Shown: positions 14,833 to 23,214 of the stretch, one piece after another
How positions within the stretch are numbered: the stretch's first letter is position 1
Layout: every line of letters starts with the position of its first letter
Assembly (NCBI RefSeq): GCF_037076525.1
Contig: NZ_AP029018.1
Span: forward strand, 2,278,501 to 2,342,500
Direction of reading: 5' to 3'
DNA: 64,000 nucleotides
Origin: Selenomonas sp. TAMA-11512
GTDB lineage: Bacteria > Bacillota > Negativicutes > Selenomonadales > Selenomonadaceae
Position numbers and translations under genes: made by a program
The notes under the pieces: generated by a model
Told to the model about the DNA's origin: nothing
Seen by the model: only the letters and a program-made list of their open reading frames with translations
Database searches by the model: none

Positions 14833-16209
14833 TTAACCCCTAGGCATAGCCAGCTTCAGCGCTTCACCGATGGTTTCCGCTCCGAGGAGGGTGATTCCAA
14901 GCTTCATCCCCTCCAGCACATCGGCGTTCTTCTTCGGCAGGACGGCATGGGTAAAGCCTAGTCTCGCAGCCTCTCGTATCCGCCTCTCCGCCTCCCCTAC
15001 GGCGCGAACCTCGCCGGAAAGCCCCACCTCGCCGAACACAATCGTCTTCGGCTTCACGAGGCGGTTCGCAAAGGACGACGCCATCGCCACGGCAAATCCG
15101 AGGTCGGCGGCGGGCTCATCGATGCGGATGCCGCCGGCGACCTTGATGTATACGTCACAGGCTCCGATGGGCAGCCGTACGCGCTTTTCCAGCACCGCGA
15201 GCAGCAGCTGGATGCGCTTTATGTCCACGGCATCCGCTGTGCGCCTCGGCGGCATATAGGGCGTCTCGGCGACAAGCGACTGGATCTCGACGAGCAGCGG
15301 CCGCGTCCCCTCGACGGTCGGCACGATGACGGATCCGCTGTCCGGCGGCGCATCGGAGAGAAAGAACTTCGACGCGTCCGGGACATCGACAAGCCCCACA
15401 TCGCGCATCTCGAAGAGTCCGATTTCATTCGTCGAGCCGAATCGGTTCTTCACCGCGCGAAGCACGCGATACTGCGTGTCCTTGCTTCCCTCGAAGTAGA
15501 GCACCGTGTCCACCATGTGCTCGAGGACGCGCGGTCCCGCGAGCGTGCCGTCCTTCGTGACGTGTCCGACGATGAACGCCGCTATGCCGCGCTTCTTCGC
15601 GATTGCCAAAAGGCGGGCCGTACCTTCCCTCACTTGGCTGACACTGCCCGGCGCGCTCTCGAGATTCGGGTCGTAGACCGTCTGGATGGAGTCGATGATG
15701 AGAAGCGACGGCTGCACGTTCTCTATATAGGTGTCAATGGTCGCGAGGTTCGTCTCGCTGACGATGTAGAGCTCATCGGCAATCGCCTCGAGGCGATCCG
15801 CACGGAGACGCACCTGCCGCATGCTCTCCTCCCCCGTGACATAGAGCACGCGCCGCCCCGCCCGTGCAACGGCAGCCGATACGCGAAGCGTCAGCGACGA
15901 CTTGCCCACCCCGGGATCACCGACGATGAGGACAAGCGAGGCGGGAATGATGCCGCCGCCCAGTACGCGGTCGAGCTCCGTAGACCCGGCGGAAAAGCGC
16001 GGCATATCCTCCGTTTCCACCTGCCCGACGGGAATCGGCTTTGTCGCCTCCGACAGTCCCTGTCTCACCTCCCTCATGGCAGGAGTTTCCACGGCGATCT
16101 CTTCCGTGAATGTATTCCATCCGCCACAGCCCGGGCATTTCCCCAGCCATTTCGGCGTCTCATGTCCACAGCTGTTACAGACGAAAACGGTCTTTTTCTT
16201 CTTTGGCAT
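14833..16209 (-). CDS. radA: DNA repair protein RadA (Sms)
   Basis: A 458-residue RadA, full length for the family. It has an N-terminal zinc finger (CNSCGHETPKWLGKCPGC), Walker A GDPGVGKSS near residue 100, the RadA-specific KNRFGSTNEIG motif and a C-terminal Lon-protease-like domain (KVAGGIRIDEPAADLG, VFGEVGLSGEVR). It acts in branch migration of recombination intermediates. In Firmicutes radA often ends the ctsR-mcsA-mcsB-clpC operon. Here it follows ctsR with only one tiny ORF between. Its ATG overlaps that ORF's stop (TGATG). Confidence 0.97.
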   Translation of the reverse strand: MPKKKKTVFVCNSCGHETPKWLGKCPGCGGWNTFTEEIAVETPAMREVRQGLSEATKPIPVGQVETEDMPRFSAGSTELDRVLGGGIIPASLVLIVGDPGVGKSSLTLRVSAAVARAGRRVLYVTGEESMRQVRLRADRLEAIADELYIVSETNLATIDTYIENVQPSLLIIDSIQTVYDPNLESAPGSVSQVREGTARLLAIAKKRGIAAFIVGHVTKDGTLAGPRVLEHMVDTVLYFEGSKDTQYRVLRAVKNRFGSTNEIGLFEMRDVGLVDVPDASKFFLSDAPPDSGSVIVPTVEGTRPLLVEIQSLVAETPYMPPRRTADAVDIKRIQLLLAVLEKRVRLPIGACDVYIKVAGGIRIDEPAADLGFAVAMASSFANRLVKPKTIVFGEVGLSGEVRAVGEAERRIREAARLGFTHAVLPKKNADVLEGMKLGITLLGAETIGEALKLAMPRG

Positions 16210-16352
16210 CAGCTATACTTCCTCTGCGAATTCAACTTGCTTCTTCCCCACCGCCACAGCGACCGGAAGAGCCACCATATCGACCACATCACATTGTAGA
16301 GGAAGTTCCCCACCTCAGATACGAGCCCTTTTGCAAGGGTGTTTTTCCGCAT
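16209..16352 (-). CDS. Tiny tryptophan-rich protein between ctsR and radA (47 aa)
   Basis: A 47-residue frame that starts one base after the ctsR stop and whose TGA overlaps the radA ATG. It has five tryptophans in a hydrophobic and basic stretch (YNVMWSIWWLFRSLWRWG), which could be a short membrane segment or amphipathic helix. The ribosome binding site is weak (GGAACGAG), fitting coupled translation. The gapless fit between two real genes is the main argument for it; the alternative is non-coding spacer left by loss of mcsA, mcsB and clpC. Confidence 0.55.
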   Translation of the reverse strand: MRKNTLAKGLVSEVGNFLYNVMWSIWWLFRSLWRWGRSKLNSQRKYS

Positions 16353-16353
16353 G

Positions 16354-16800
16354 CTACACTCGTTCCAGCGTCAGCAGCAGCGAGCGGATAAACGCCACGC
16401 GATCCGCAGGCTCCAGTTTCTTGTATGCCACGCCGACCGCCTGCAGGAAGATCGCCGTCTCCCGTGCCGTCGTCATCCCGTGCTGCATCAGGTACTGCGC
16501 CATCGACTCGACCGTCTGGATCGACGTCTCCTCCGTGACCTTATCCATCATATCCTGATAGACGAGGTTTTCAATCGGCATCCGCACGATGCGTATGAAG
16601 CCGCCGAGTCCGCGTCTCGACTCCACGGCAAATCCCTTGTCCTGTGTAAAACGCGTATTCAGGACATACGAAATCTGCGACGGCGCGCAGGAAATCGCCT
16701 CCGCAATATCCGTACGGCGAAGCTCGACCTTGTTCTCTCCCTTGTCCGCCAGCTCATGCAGTATGTAGTTTTCAATCAGATCGGCGATGTTACCGGCCAT
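16354..16800 (-). CDS. ctsR: Heat-shock repressor CtsR
   Basis: A 148-residue CtsR, the repressor of class III heat-shock genes in Firmicutes. The N-terminal winged helix reads NIADLIENYILHEL, RRTDIAEAISCAPSQISYVLNTRF, ending in the beta-hairpin ESRRGLGGFIRIVR whose RGLGG tip reads the DNA minor groove. The C-terminal half is the McsB-interacting dimer domain. Start at 16800 follows AGGTGAT. No mcsA, mcsB or clpC follows, so its usual antagonists must be elsewhere or absent. Confidence 0.93.
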   Translation of the reverse strand: MAGNIADLIENYILHELADKGENKVELRRTDIAEAISCAPSQISYVLNTRFTQDKGFAVESRRGLGGFIRIVRMPIENLVYQDMMDKVTEETSIQTVESMAQYLMQHGMTTARETAIFLQAVGVAYKKLEPADRVAFIRSLLLTLERV

Positions 16801-16824
16801 ATGTATCACCTACTTTGTCCCTCT

Positions 16825-16853
16825 ATTATATTTGACTTTTTGACATTTTGCAA
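16825..16853 (-). promoter_or_regulatory. ctsR promoter with CtsR-box-like repeats
   Basis: Minus strand TTGCAA, 17 bases, TATAAT. The spacer contains TGTCAAAAAGTCAAA, two direct GTCAAA heptads. Known CtsR boxes are tandem GGTCAAA heptads separated by three bases. Here the heptads are closer, so autoregulation is likely but the site is not canonical. Confidence 0.6.
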
Positions 16854-16953
16854 GGTGATTTTTTCTTTTGCGGAAGTACTGCCGGCGGCATGTTTTTTTT
16901 TACCATCGCGGCATCATCGCAGTCTATCATCGCGGTAGTATGACTTCAAACAC

Positions 16954-16988
16954 AAAGGAGCAAAGGACATCATCCCTTGCTCCTTTTC
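16954..16988 (-). terminator. Rho-independent terminator (bidirectional shape)
   Basis: Stem AAAGGAGCAA / TTGCTCCTTT with a short loop and runs of T after either strand. It lies 57 bases downstream of the nucleotidyltransferase gene at 17045 and marks the left end of the large glycan island. Confidence 0.7.
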
Positions 16989-17044
16989 TATGCGATATTT
17001 CTCTGCGTGAAACGAGGACTTTCTGTATGCGCTGGAACCGCGTG

Positions 17045-17779
17045 TCAGACCGTCTTTTTCCTCCCCTTCTGATTGCGTTCGTAGATGTAATTCATGATGC
17101 GCTCATAGTCCTCGATATAGTCGACCTCCGCCCAGAAGTGACCCGCCACATCGCGGATAAAGACCTCCTGCTCCGCCGAACAGCTGTAGAGGATATCCTC
17201 CCACCAATAATTATATTGCTCCGCTTCAATCAGCTCGTTCATCTTCTCCTTGAATACCCTCAAGAAGGATGGGCGCACACGCCCTACGCCGACATATTCA
17301 TGGGTTCGGATCTCGCGAGCCAAATCCTTGCCGTATCGCACGATCCTGCCCTGTTCACAGCCGAAGAAGTAATCCCCTTCCTCGAGGCGCATAATAGAAG
17401 AATCCGCAAGAAGCAACGCCTCCCTTTCCTCATTCAACAGAATATCTAAAATATCCTGCTCCCAGAAAACATCTGCATTCATGAGGAACAGATCCTCCCC
17501 GTCGACAATATAATCCCGTGCAAACCAGAGCGAGCCCAGACTGTTCGTCACGCGATAAAAGGGGTTCACGATCACGGGCACGCCGAGCGGCTGCACTTCC
17601 CTCTCAATCTGTTCATGCTGATAGCCCGCCACGATGACAGGCTCAATATCGTTTTTTTTCAGCATCTCCACCGTGCGCCGCAGAATGGACTTTTCCTCAA
17701 TCTCAAGCAGACACTTCGGCTTGTCAACATTACGACTGATGCGGCTGCCGATACCCGCAGCCATGATAATCGCACGCAT
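17045..17779 (-). CDS. LicC-like sugar/choline-phosphate nucleotidyltransferase
   Basis: A 244-residue nucleotidyltransferase. The N-terminus MRAIIMAAGIGSRIS with a following KPKCLLE lysine is the nucleotide-binding signature. NSLGSLWFARDYI and NADVFWEQDIL supply the substrate loop and metal aspartate, as in CTP:phosphocholine or phosphoethanolamine cytidylyltransferases (LicC). The end WAEVDYIEDYERI also fits. It is the last gene of the island and lies near a methyltransferase, an aminotransferase and a LicD-type transferase, which suggests it activates an amino-alcohol phosphate. Start chosen at the ATG with GGGGG six bases before. Confidence 0.82.
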   Translation of the reverse strand: MRAIIMAAGIGSRISRNVDKPKCLLEIEEKSILRRTVEMLKKNDIEPVIVAGYQHEQIEREVQPLGVPVIVNPFYRVTNSLGSLWFARDYIVDGEDLFLMNADVFWEQDILDILLNEEREALLLADSSIMRLEEGDYFFGCEQGRIVRYGKDLAREIRTHEYVGVGRVRPSFLRVFKEKMNELIEAEQYNYWWEDILYSCSAEQEVFIRDVAGHFWAEVDYIEDYERIMNYIYERNQKGRKKTV

Positions 17780-17902
17780 ATGCATCCCCCTTATTCCGGC
17801 GGCAGTTTGCCGCTCCCATCTCTACTCCGGCTTCCCCATCAAAGGATATCGCCTCTATCGACAATGCCCTCCATGTGAAAACGTCACGATCACTGCCAAT
17901 CT

Positions 17903-18668
17903 TTATCCCTTATACCGATACACAAAGAAGTAGTCCAGCATTTCCTTGCGGTTGCGCCCTTGGTCGAAAAGCGGACCCGACGCGAGCAGCTCACAGACGG
18001 GAGACAGCACCTCGGAGAACGCCTTTGTGTACTCCGCAACGGAACAGTACACCGCACTGTACTCCTGGTTCAACGCCTCGGAATGCACCTGACGAAGCGT
18101 CAGTCGCTCCTCTGTACCCATGCTCTCCTTGAGATAGAATACACAGGAATCCATCGCGTAGCTGAGGAGATTCTGCAGCGATTTCATGAAGTCATCATCG
18201 TTCAAATACATGAACACACCATTGACGAGGATATTGTCAAACTTCTTCGCCTCTCCCTCTTCCTCCAGTCTTCGCGGGAAGTCCTGCAAATAGCCTTGGA
18301 AGAGCTTCTTATCCTCGTATGCCTTCAGATTATCCTCCGCTCGACGCACCATGCCCTCGCTGCCGTCCATGCCGACATAGTGCACGCCCTCCGGAAGGAA
18401 GAACTCTCCCCAGCGCCCGATACCGCAGCCGAGATCCAGCGCCGTCCTCCCACGCTCCGTCTGCAAAAAGGGCGCAATCTTTTTTTCCCCACGCGTCGCG
18501 CTGCTCGGCAAGCTCCGGATGGTTATCCTGAAAGAGCACATAGTTGTACTTGCTTTTCACCCCGTCCCGCGCGCTGCGCTCGTCAAAGAAGTTTTGAATA
18601 TCCTGATATCCGACGGGAGCGGATTCCTTTACAATACGATCTGCCATAGCTTCCATTCTTTCATGCAT
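17903..18668 (-). pseudogene. SAM-dependent methyltransferase split by a frameshift in a 7-A run
   Basis: Two overlapping frames make one class I methyltransferase of about 255 residues. The first (from 18668) ends in PELAEQRDAWGKK; the second continues with IAPFLQTERGRTALDLGCGIGRWGEF (SAM-binding motif I), VHYVGMDGSEGMV (motif II) and DNILVNGVFMYL (post-motif region). They join at seven A residues (18480-18486, T on the plus strand); six would restore the frame. Either a slipped-strand phase-variable gene, a fresh mutation or a sequencing error. It overlaps the upstream aminotransferase gene by eight bases, so it belongs to that operon. Substrate unknown, perhaps an amino-alcohol phosphate. 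Confidence 0.8.
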
Positions 18669-19713
18669 CGAGTGGAAAAAACGCTTCCAAAAAGCGCTGC
18701 ATAGCCGCCTTTGATCCTACACTAATTCGCAAGAACTTGCGCAAAAGACCATTTCCATAGGTTTTGACAAGGATCTTATGCCTGTCTTCCAAAGCTTTGG
18801 CAAGATCGTTCGTATCCTTGCGCGGTTCTACAAAGATATAATTCCCCTTGCAATCCCGCACGGAATACCCCCGCTTTTTGAGTTCTTCCATGGCATGCGC
18901 CTTGCCTTCTTTTTCCTGCCGTATAAGCTCTGCTTCCACCTCCGGATGGTCAAGAAGCCGTTCTCCAAAAAGAAGCGCGATTGCGTTGACATCAAACGTC
19001 AGCTTTGCATTTTTTGTGTAGCGTATAATCTCTTTTGAAGCGATAATCACGCCCAATCTGCAAGCGGCAATGGAAAAAAGCTTGGAGAAGGTTCGTAAAA
19101 TAGCGACATTGTCATATTTTTGCAAAAGATCGAGGAACGTCCCCTCGTAAAAATAATGGTACGCCTCATCAATAATAACGAGCGCACCGACCGCCTTTGC
19201 CTTTTGGATCACGGATTCCGCTTCTTCTCGTGTATAAGCGTTGCCAACCGGATTGTTGGGGTTTAAAAGAACAACAATCCGCGTATTTTCACTGATTGCA
19301 TGAAGAATATTTTCAACCTTCATCGTCAGATCGGTTTCGTAGGCAACAGGAACATGACGATAGCCCAGGATCTTGCAGTTGACCCAGTACATCTCAAAAG
19401 ACGGCGCAACCGTTACAACCTCTTTGCCTCGCTCTCCAAACGTCTCTAGTAGATACCGTATCGCCATATCCGAACCATTGGTCGCCAGAATCTGATCCTT
19501 TTTTACCCCGACGTAGGCAGCGTACTTTTTTGTAAACGCACTAGGCTCCGGATACGTAGATAAAAATTCCGGCGTAATTTCTTTTTTCACCATTTCCACA
19601 AAAGCTTCCGGCAGTCCTTCCGGATTCTCATTCATATCGTAACGAAGATACGCTCTTCTTCCCTCTTGTGGAAATACACGCTCCGTGTCCTTGATAAACT
19701 CATTTACATACAT
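18661..19713 (-). CDS. PLP-dependent aminotransferase, HisC/CobD-like fold type I
   Basis: A 350-residue class I/II aminotransferase. Residues YLRYDMNENPEGLP open the protein. LLNPNNPVGNAY (around 150-160) and IIDEAYHYF carry the PLP-contacting Asn and Asp. RTFSKLFSIAACRLG contains the Schiff-base lysine and FLRISVGS the carboxylate-binding Arg. Histidinol-phosphate aminotransferase is the closest named type, but the relative CobD decarboxylates threonine phosphate, and the LicD/LicC neighbours make synthesis of an amino-alcohol phosphate another option. Start at 19713 follows AAAGGTG; the longer frame runs into licD. Confidence 0.78.
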   Translation of the reverse strand: MYVNEFIKDTERVFPQEGRRAYLRYDMNENPEGLPEAFVEMVKKEITPEFLSTYPEPSAFTKKYAAYVGVKKDQILATNGSDMAIRYLLETFGERGKEVVTVAPSFEMYWVNCKILGYRHVPVAYETDLTMKVENILHAISENTRIVVLLNPNNPVGNAYTREEAESVIQKAKAVGALVIIDEAYHYFYEGTFLDLLQKYDNVAILRTFSKLFSIAACRLGVIIASKEIIRYTKNAKLTFDVNAIALLFGERLLDHPEVEAELIRQEKEGKAHAMEELKKRGYSVRDCKGNYIFVEPRKDTNDLAKALEDRHKILVKTYGNGLLRKFLRISVGSKAAMQRFLEAFFPLDA

Positions 19714-19733
19714 CGTTTTCACCTTTATATCTT

Positions 19734-20594
19734 TCAACGGGCCTCTTCGTCCCGCTGCCATATCGTGCCGTCCGAAAATTCGATATAGACTAAATCCGCA
19801 TTGCCATAGCGCTCCTCTTCCGGCGGCAAGACCCAATAATCATAATACTTTGTCTTTAAAATTCCATCCGCACCGACAGGAATCGGAAGCATGTGCCCCT
19901 CAAAGCTTATTTCTCGCACATCCTTATACCACTCCCTGCGATAGGCATATCCGTGCTTTGATGTGCTCGCTGTATTGAAGATGCCTATCCATTCCGTTTC
20001 CTTTCCTCGATACCAGCCCGACACCCAGCGATGGAGCGCCAGTGCCGCATTACGAGGAAGCAGATGCAACAGGAAGAATCCCGCTTTTTCAAAAGGATTT
20101 TGAAGTATATGCCACCCGATTGGCGCCCATAGAATTTTTCTCGCCACCGTCGTAAGAAAATACATGATGCTTTGCACCGGGCGTATAGATGGCATCACAT
20201 CGACAACAAGCACATCCATAAAGATGCCGTCACGCTTCAACATTCCTTTTTGATGAGGACGAACCCCACGTGTCCCCGCCTTACGAAACTTCCCATACGG
20301 CCAGTTATAATCCGCATCCGTCGTACTGTCTTGGAAATAGTACCTTCCATGTTCGTCCCACTCTTTTTTCGCCGCCTCACGAAAACGTTCATAATCGGGA
20401 CGGAAGATTTCAATGTCCACATCGTCATCCCACGGAATAAACCCTTGATGACGCACAGCCCCCAACAGCGTCCCATCAGAAAGATAATAGCGAATATTAT
20501 ACTTCTTACAAATGCGATCAAATTCCAATAAAATATCCAGAAGTTCCTGCTGTAACTTTTTCAGTATTTCCGGAGGGATCCCCTTTTTCCCCAT
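19734..20594 (-). CDS. licD: LicD-family phosphotransferase
   Basis: A 286-residue LicD protein. The core is YYLSDGTLLGAVRHQGFIPWDDDVDIE (around residues 35-62) with the nucleotidyltransferase-fold GT and DDD-x-D metal-binding residues, and a KFRKAGT segment further on. LicD proteins transfer phosphocholine or related groups from a CDP donor to a glycan, on the cytoplasmic face. Donors could come from the LicC-like protein at 17045 or the lic set at 50.8-53.4 kb. Start at 20594 has GAGAGGAG upstream. Confidence 0.9.
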   Translation of the reverse strand: MGKKGIPPEILKKLQQELLDILLEFDRICKKYNIRYYLSDGTLLGAVRHQGFIPWDDDVDIEIFRPDYERFREAAKKEWDEHGRYYFQDSTTDADYNWPYGKFRKAGTRGVRPHQKGMLKRDGIFMDVLVVDVMPSIRPVQSIMYFLTTVARKILWAPIGWHILQNPFEKAGFFLLHLLPRNAALALHRWVSGWYRGKETEWIGIFNTASTSKHGYAYRREWYKDVREISFEGHMLPIPVGADGILKTKYYDYWVLPPEEERYGNADLVYIEFSDGTIWQRDEEAR

Positions 20595-20646
20595 ACGGCT
20601 TTTCTCCTCTCTTCTCAAATCGCTGCGTCTCATAAAAGCAGCAATT

Positions 20647-21822
20647 CTATATCGACGTGACCCATGCGGGAAGAGTCGCTTCCTGCATAATTTTATTCTC
20701 CACAAAACAGATTTTTTCCTCCGACAGTCCCTTCTGAATCATATCAAAAGCAATCTCTCTGCATAAGGATTCATTCAAAAGCGCAAGAACAAGCACATCA
20801 AACTCAGCCTTGTAAATGTCAGACAAGGGATTGAGCGCAAACTGCTGCAGTGCTTCTGACTGCCATGCCCGATCCGTCCACCCCGCAAGAGACAAATCTG
20901 CATGTTCCATAATCGCTCGATGAACCATACGTCCAAAAAGGCCGGCGCCATAAAGGAAAATACGGCTGCCCTTCGACACCTTCGAAAACGGAAACAACGT
21001 GCCATAGGAGGAAAAGGTTTCATACTCCTGCTCTAAGAGAAGCATCTTCATATATGCATCTAGGCACTTCTTCCTCTCTACGGCTCCATCCGTCACTGTT
21101 TCTAAAAGCTGATAGATGGAGTGATACATTCCTTTTGGAAAGCCTCTCTGCTGCGTTGCCGCAGAACCGTCACGGTGAATATAATGATACCATGCTCCCG
21201 AAAGTGACAAGAGGCCGTTGCACGAAGCGCAGGCCAAAAGCACCGCAACAACATCCTCCCCGTACACCATAGAAAACGGAAGTTTCCTATGCACTTCTTG
21301 GATAAGCTTCGTACGAATCAGCTTTGTACACAGACTGCCGATCACCGGTTCCCGAAACGTCGTATAGGAAAAAAACCAATCCTCCGGATGATCCTTTAAA
21401 TAACCCGGGGAGTAATACCCTGCCTCTAAGCCATTAAAAATTGCACTTGAAGCATCTCCCTGCTCCTTCCAAAAGCCACATGCCACCATATCCGCTTGGT
21501 ATACCTGATTTGCCGTAACCATCTCCATAACGGCATTTGACTCAACCCAGTCGTCAGGGTCAACGAACGTCGTATATTCACCGTTAGCGATGCGCAGCCC
21601 CGCCTCACGCGCGCTGACGACGCCTCCATTTCCCTTGTCGATGATACGAACACGCGAATCCTGTGCTTCATAGCGGCGAAGCACAGCAAGACTGTCGTCC
21701 GTCGACCCGTCGTTGATACAGATGACGTCAAGTTTTTGATACGTCTGTCCCAGCACACTGTCCAAGCACTTTTCTATATATTGTTCCACATTGTACACAG
21801 GAATGATGATTGAAACCAGCAT
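20647..21822 (-). CDS. GT2 glycosyltransferase with C-terminal Rossmann-like domain
   Basis: A 391-residue protein. Residues 1-215 are a GT-A family 2 domain: VSIIIPVYNVEQYIEKCLDS, ICINDGSTDDS and FVDPDDWVESN (metal-binding DPDD). Residues of about 290-385 form a second domain beginning SRIFLYGAGLFGRMVHRAI and containing DVLVLAL. The same type of domain recurs on several other enzymes in this island. The acceptor and sugar are not deducible. Ordinary ATG start, with GGAGGAG upstream. Confidence 0.88.
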   Translation of the reverse strand: MLVSIIIPVYNVEQYIEKCLDSVLGQTYQKLDVICINDGSTDDSLAVLRRYEAQDSRVRIIDKGNGGVVSAREAGLRIANGEYTTFVDPDDWVESNAVMEMVTANQVYQADMVACGFWKEQGDASSAIFNGLEAGYYSPGYLKDHPEDWFFSYTTFREPVIGSLCTKLIRTKLIQEVHRKLPFSMVYGEDVVAVLLACASCNGLLSLSGAWYHYIHRDGSAATQQRGFPKGMYHSIYQLLETVTDGAVERKKCLDAYMKMLLLEQEYETFSSYGTLFPFSKVSKGSRIFLYGAGLFGRMVHRAIMEHADLSLAGWTDRAWQSEALQQFALNPLSDIYKAEFDVLVLALLNESLCREIAFDMIQKGLSEEKICFVENKIMQEATLPAWVTSI

Positions 21823-21877
21823 GGCGGACTCCTCCTAGAACCTCCTAGAAATCATCTATAGTTATACATATTCTTTT

Positions 21878-23200
21878 CTATCGTCCTCTTAATGCATCTA
21901 TCATGCTCTTTAAGCGCTTCTTCATCATACCTGGATATACACCGATCCAGAATGAATCTCTCATGATACGATCTGTATTCTTCAACTCTCCCAACACTCG
22001 GAATCCCTGCTTCTTCTTTCGCATTTCATCAAAGCATGGCTGACGCACCAGATTCCCCGCGAAAAGCATCCGTGTTTGGATACCTTTTCCCTCTAGCATA
22101 TTGATAACGTCATCCCGGTGGACACCGTTCTTGCAGGTCATCAAGAATCCAAACCAACTTGGATTCGTACCTCTCGTCGGCTCCGGAAGAATAAATGTCT
22201 CCAAACCATCTAATGACTCACGCAGATACTTCCAGTTAGCTCGCCTTGCTTCGACGAAGGATGGAAGTTTCTTTAGCTGAGCACAGCCGATTGCCGCCTG
22301 CATGTCTGTAATTTTAAGATTGTAGCCGAAATGGGAATAAACATATTTATGGTCATAGCCTTTAGGCAATTCACCGTACTGCCCATCGAAGCGATGACCA
22401 CAAACATTGTCACTGCCACTGGGACAACGGCAGTCTCGTCCCCAATCACGAAAAGATTGACAAATTCGATATAGAAGAGGGTTTGCCGTATAGACAGCTC
22501 CACCTTCGCCCATTGTCATCTGGTGCGGTGGATAGAAACTGGACGTCGCAATATCACCGATGGTTCCCGTCATCTGTTTTTCCCCGAAAACAGTACAAAT
22601 AGAACCGAGTGCATCACAGTTATCCTCGATTAACCACAGTCCGTGTCGATCGCAAAATGTACGCACTTCTTCAACATTGAACGGATTTCCCAGGGTATGC
22701 GCAAGTATAACCGCCTTTGTCTTATCGCTATATGCCTCCTCCAGTTGTGCAGTATCTACATTGTAGGTTGGCAGCGTGACATCAAGAAACACGGGGACTG
22801 CACCATACTGGATAATTGGCGCCACCGTCGTTGGAAACCCCGCAGCAACTGTAATCACTTCATCGCCGGGGAGGATTCGTCTCTCATCCAAGAGAGGCGA
22901 GGTCAAAGCCATAAAAGCAACAAGATTTGCAGAAGAACCAGAGTTCACGGCTAGGACATAGGGAAGGCTCAGATACTTCCCCAGTCCTTTTTCAAATGTT
23001 GTTAACCATTTCCCGCCTGTAAGCCAGAACTCAAGTGCACTATCCACGAGATTTTCCATTTCCTCGTGATCGTAAACCCTTCCTGCATATGGAATAAACT
23101 CCACGGACTCATCTTTCGTATGATAGGCATCTGCATAGGAACGTACCATTTCTAATATCTTTTTACGTAATTCCTCTTTATTATCCAGATTGCTTTTCAC
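21878..23200 (-). CDS. rfbH: CDP-4-dehydro-6-deoxyglucose 3-dehydrase (E1, RfbH/DdhC)
   Basis: About 440 residues of the DegT/DnrJ/EryC1 fold. SSFYPPHQMTMGEGG has His where ordinary sugar aminotransferases have the PLP lysine, the hallmark of E1 dehydrases. RDCRCPSGSDNVC with an upstream Cys (ICQSFRDW) matches the [2Fe-2S] ligand set. It is PMP- and iron-sulfur-dependent and removes the C-3 hydroxyl from CDP-4-keto-6-deoxyglucose, giving the 3,6-dideoxy-sugar precursor. It works with RfbF (39019) and RfbG (37964). The partner reductase E3 (DdhD) is not in the window. GTG at 23200 follows AAGGGG; a GTG six codons earlier overlaps the previous stop. Confidence 0.92.
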   Translation of the reverse strand: MKSNLDNKEELRKKILEMVRSYADAYHTKDESVEFIPYAGRVYDHEEMENLVDSALEFWLTGGKWLTTFEKGLGKYLSLPYVLAVNSGSSANLVAFMALTSPLLDERRILPGDEVITVAAGFPTTVAPIIQYGAVPVFLDVTLPTYNVDTAQLEEAYSDKTKAVILAHTLGNPFNVEEVRTFCDRHGLWLIEDNCDALGSICTVFGEKQMTGTIGDIATSSFYPPHQMTMGEGGAVYTANPLLYRICQSFRDWGRDCRCPSGSDNVCGHRFDGQYGELPKGYDHKYVYSHFGYNLKITDMQAAIGCAQLKKLPSFVEARRANWKYLRESLDGLETFILPEPTRGTNPSWFGFLMTCKNGVHRDDVINMLEGKGIQTRMLFAGNLVRQPCFDEMRKKKQGFRVLGELKNTDRIMRDSFWIGVYPGMMKKRLKSMIDALRGR

Positions 23201-23214
23201 GCTCAATTCCCCTT

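Noticed and set aside
16209-16352. Considered the segment between ctsR and radA as an McsA remnant
   Set aside because: No CxxC zinc motifs or McsA-like UVR segment remain in any frame.
18661-19713. Considered calling the aminotransferase a 2-aminoethylphosphonate transaminase
   Set aside because: Its motifs are of class I/II (HisC-like), not the class V pattern of that enzyme.
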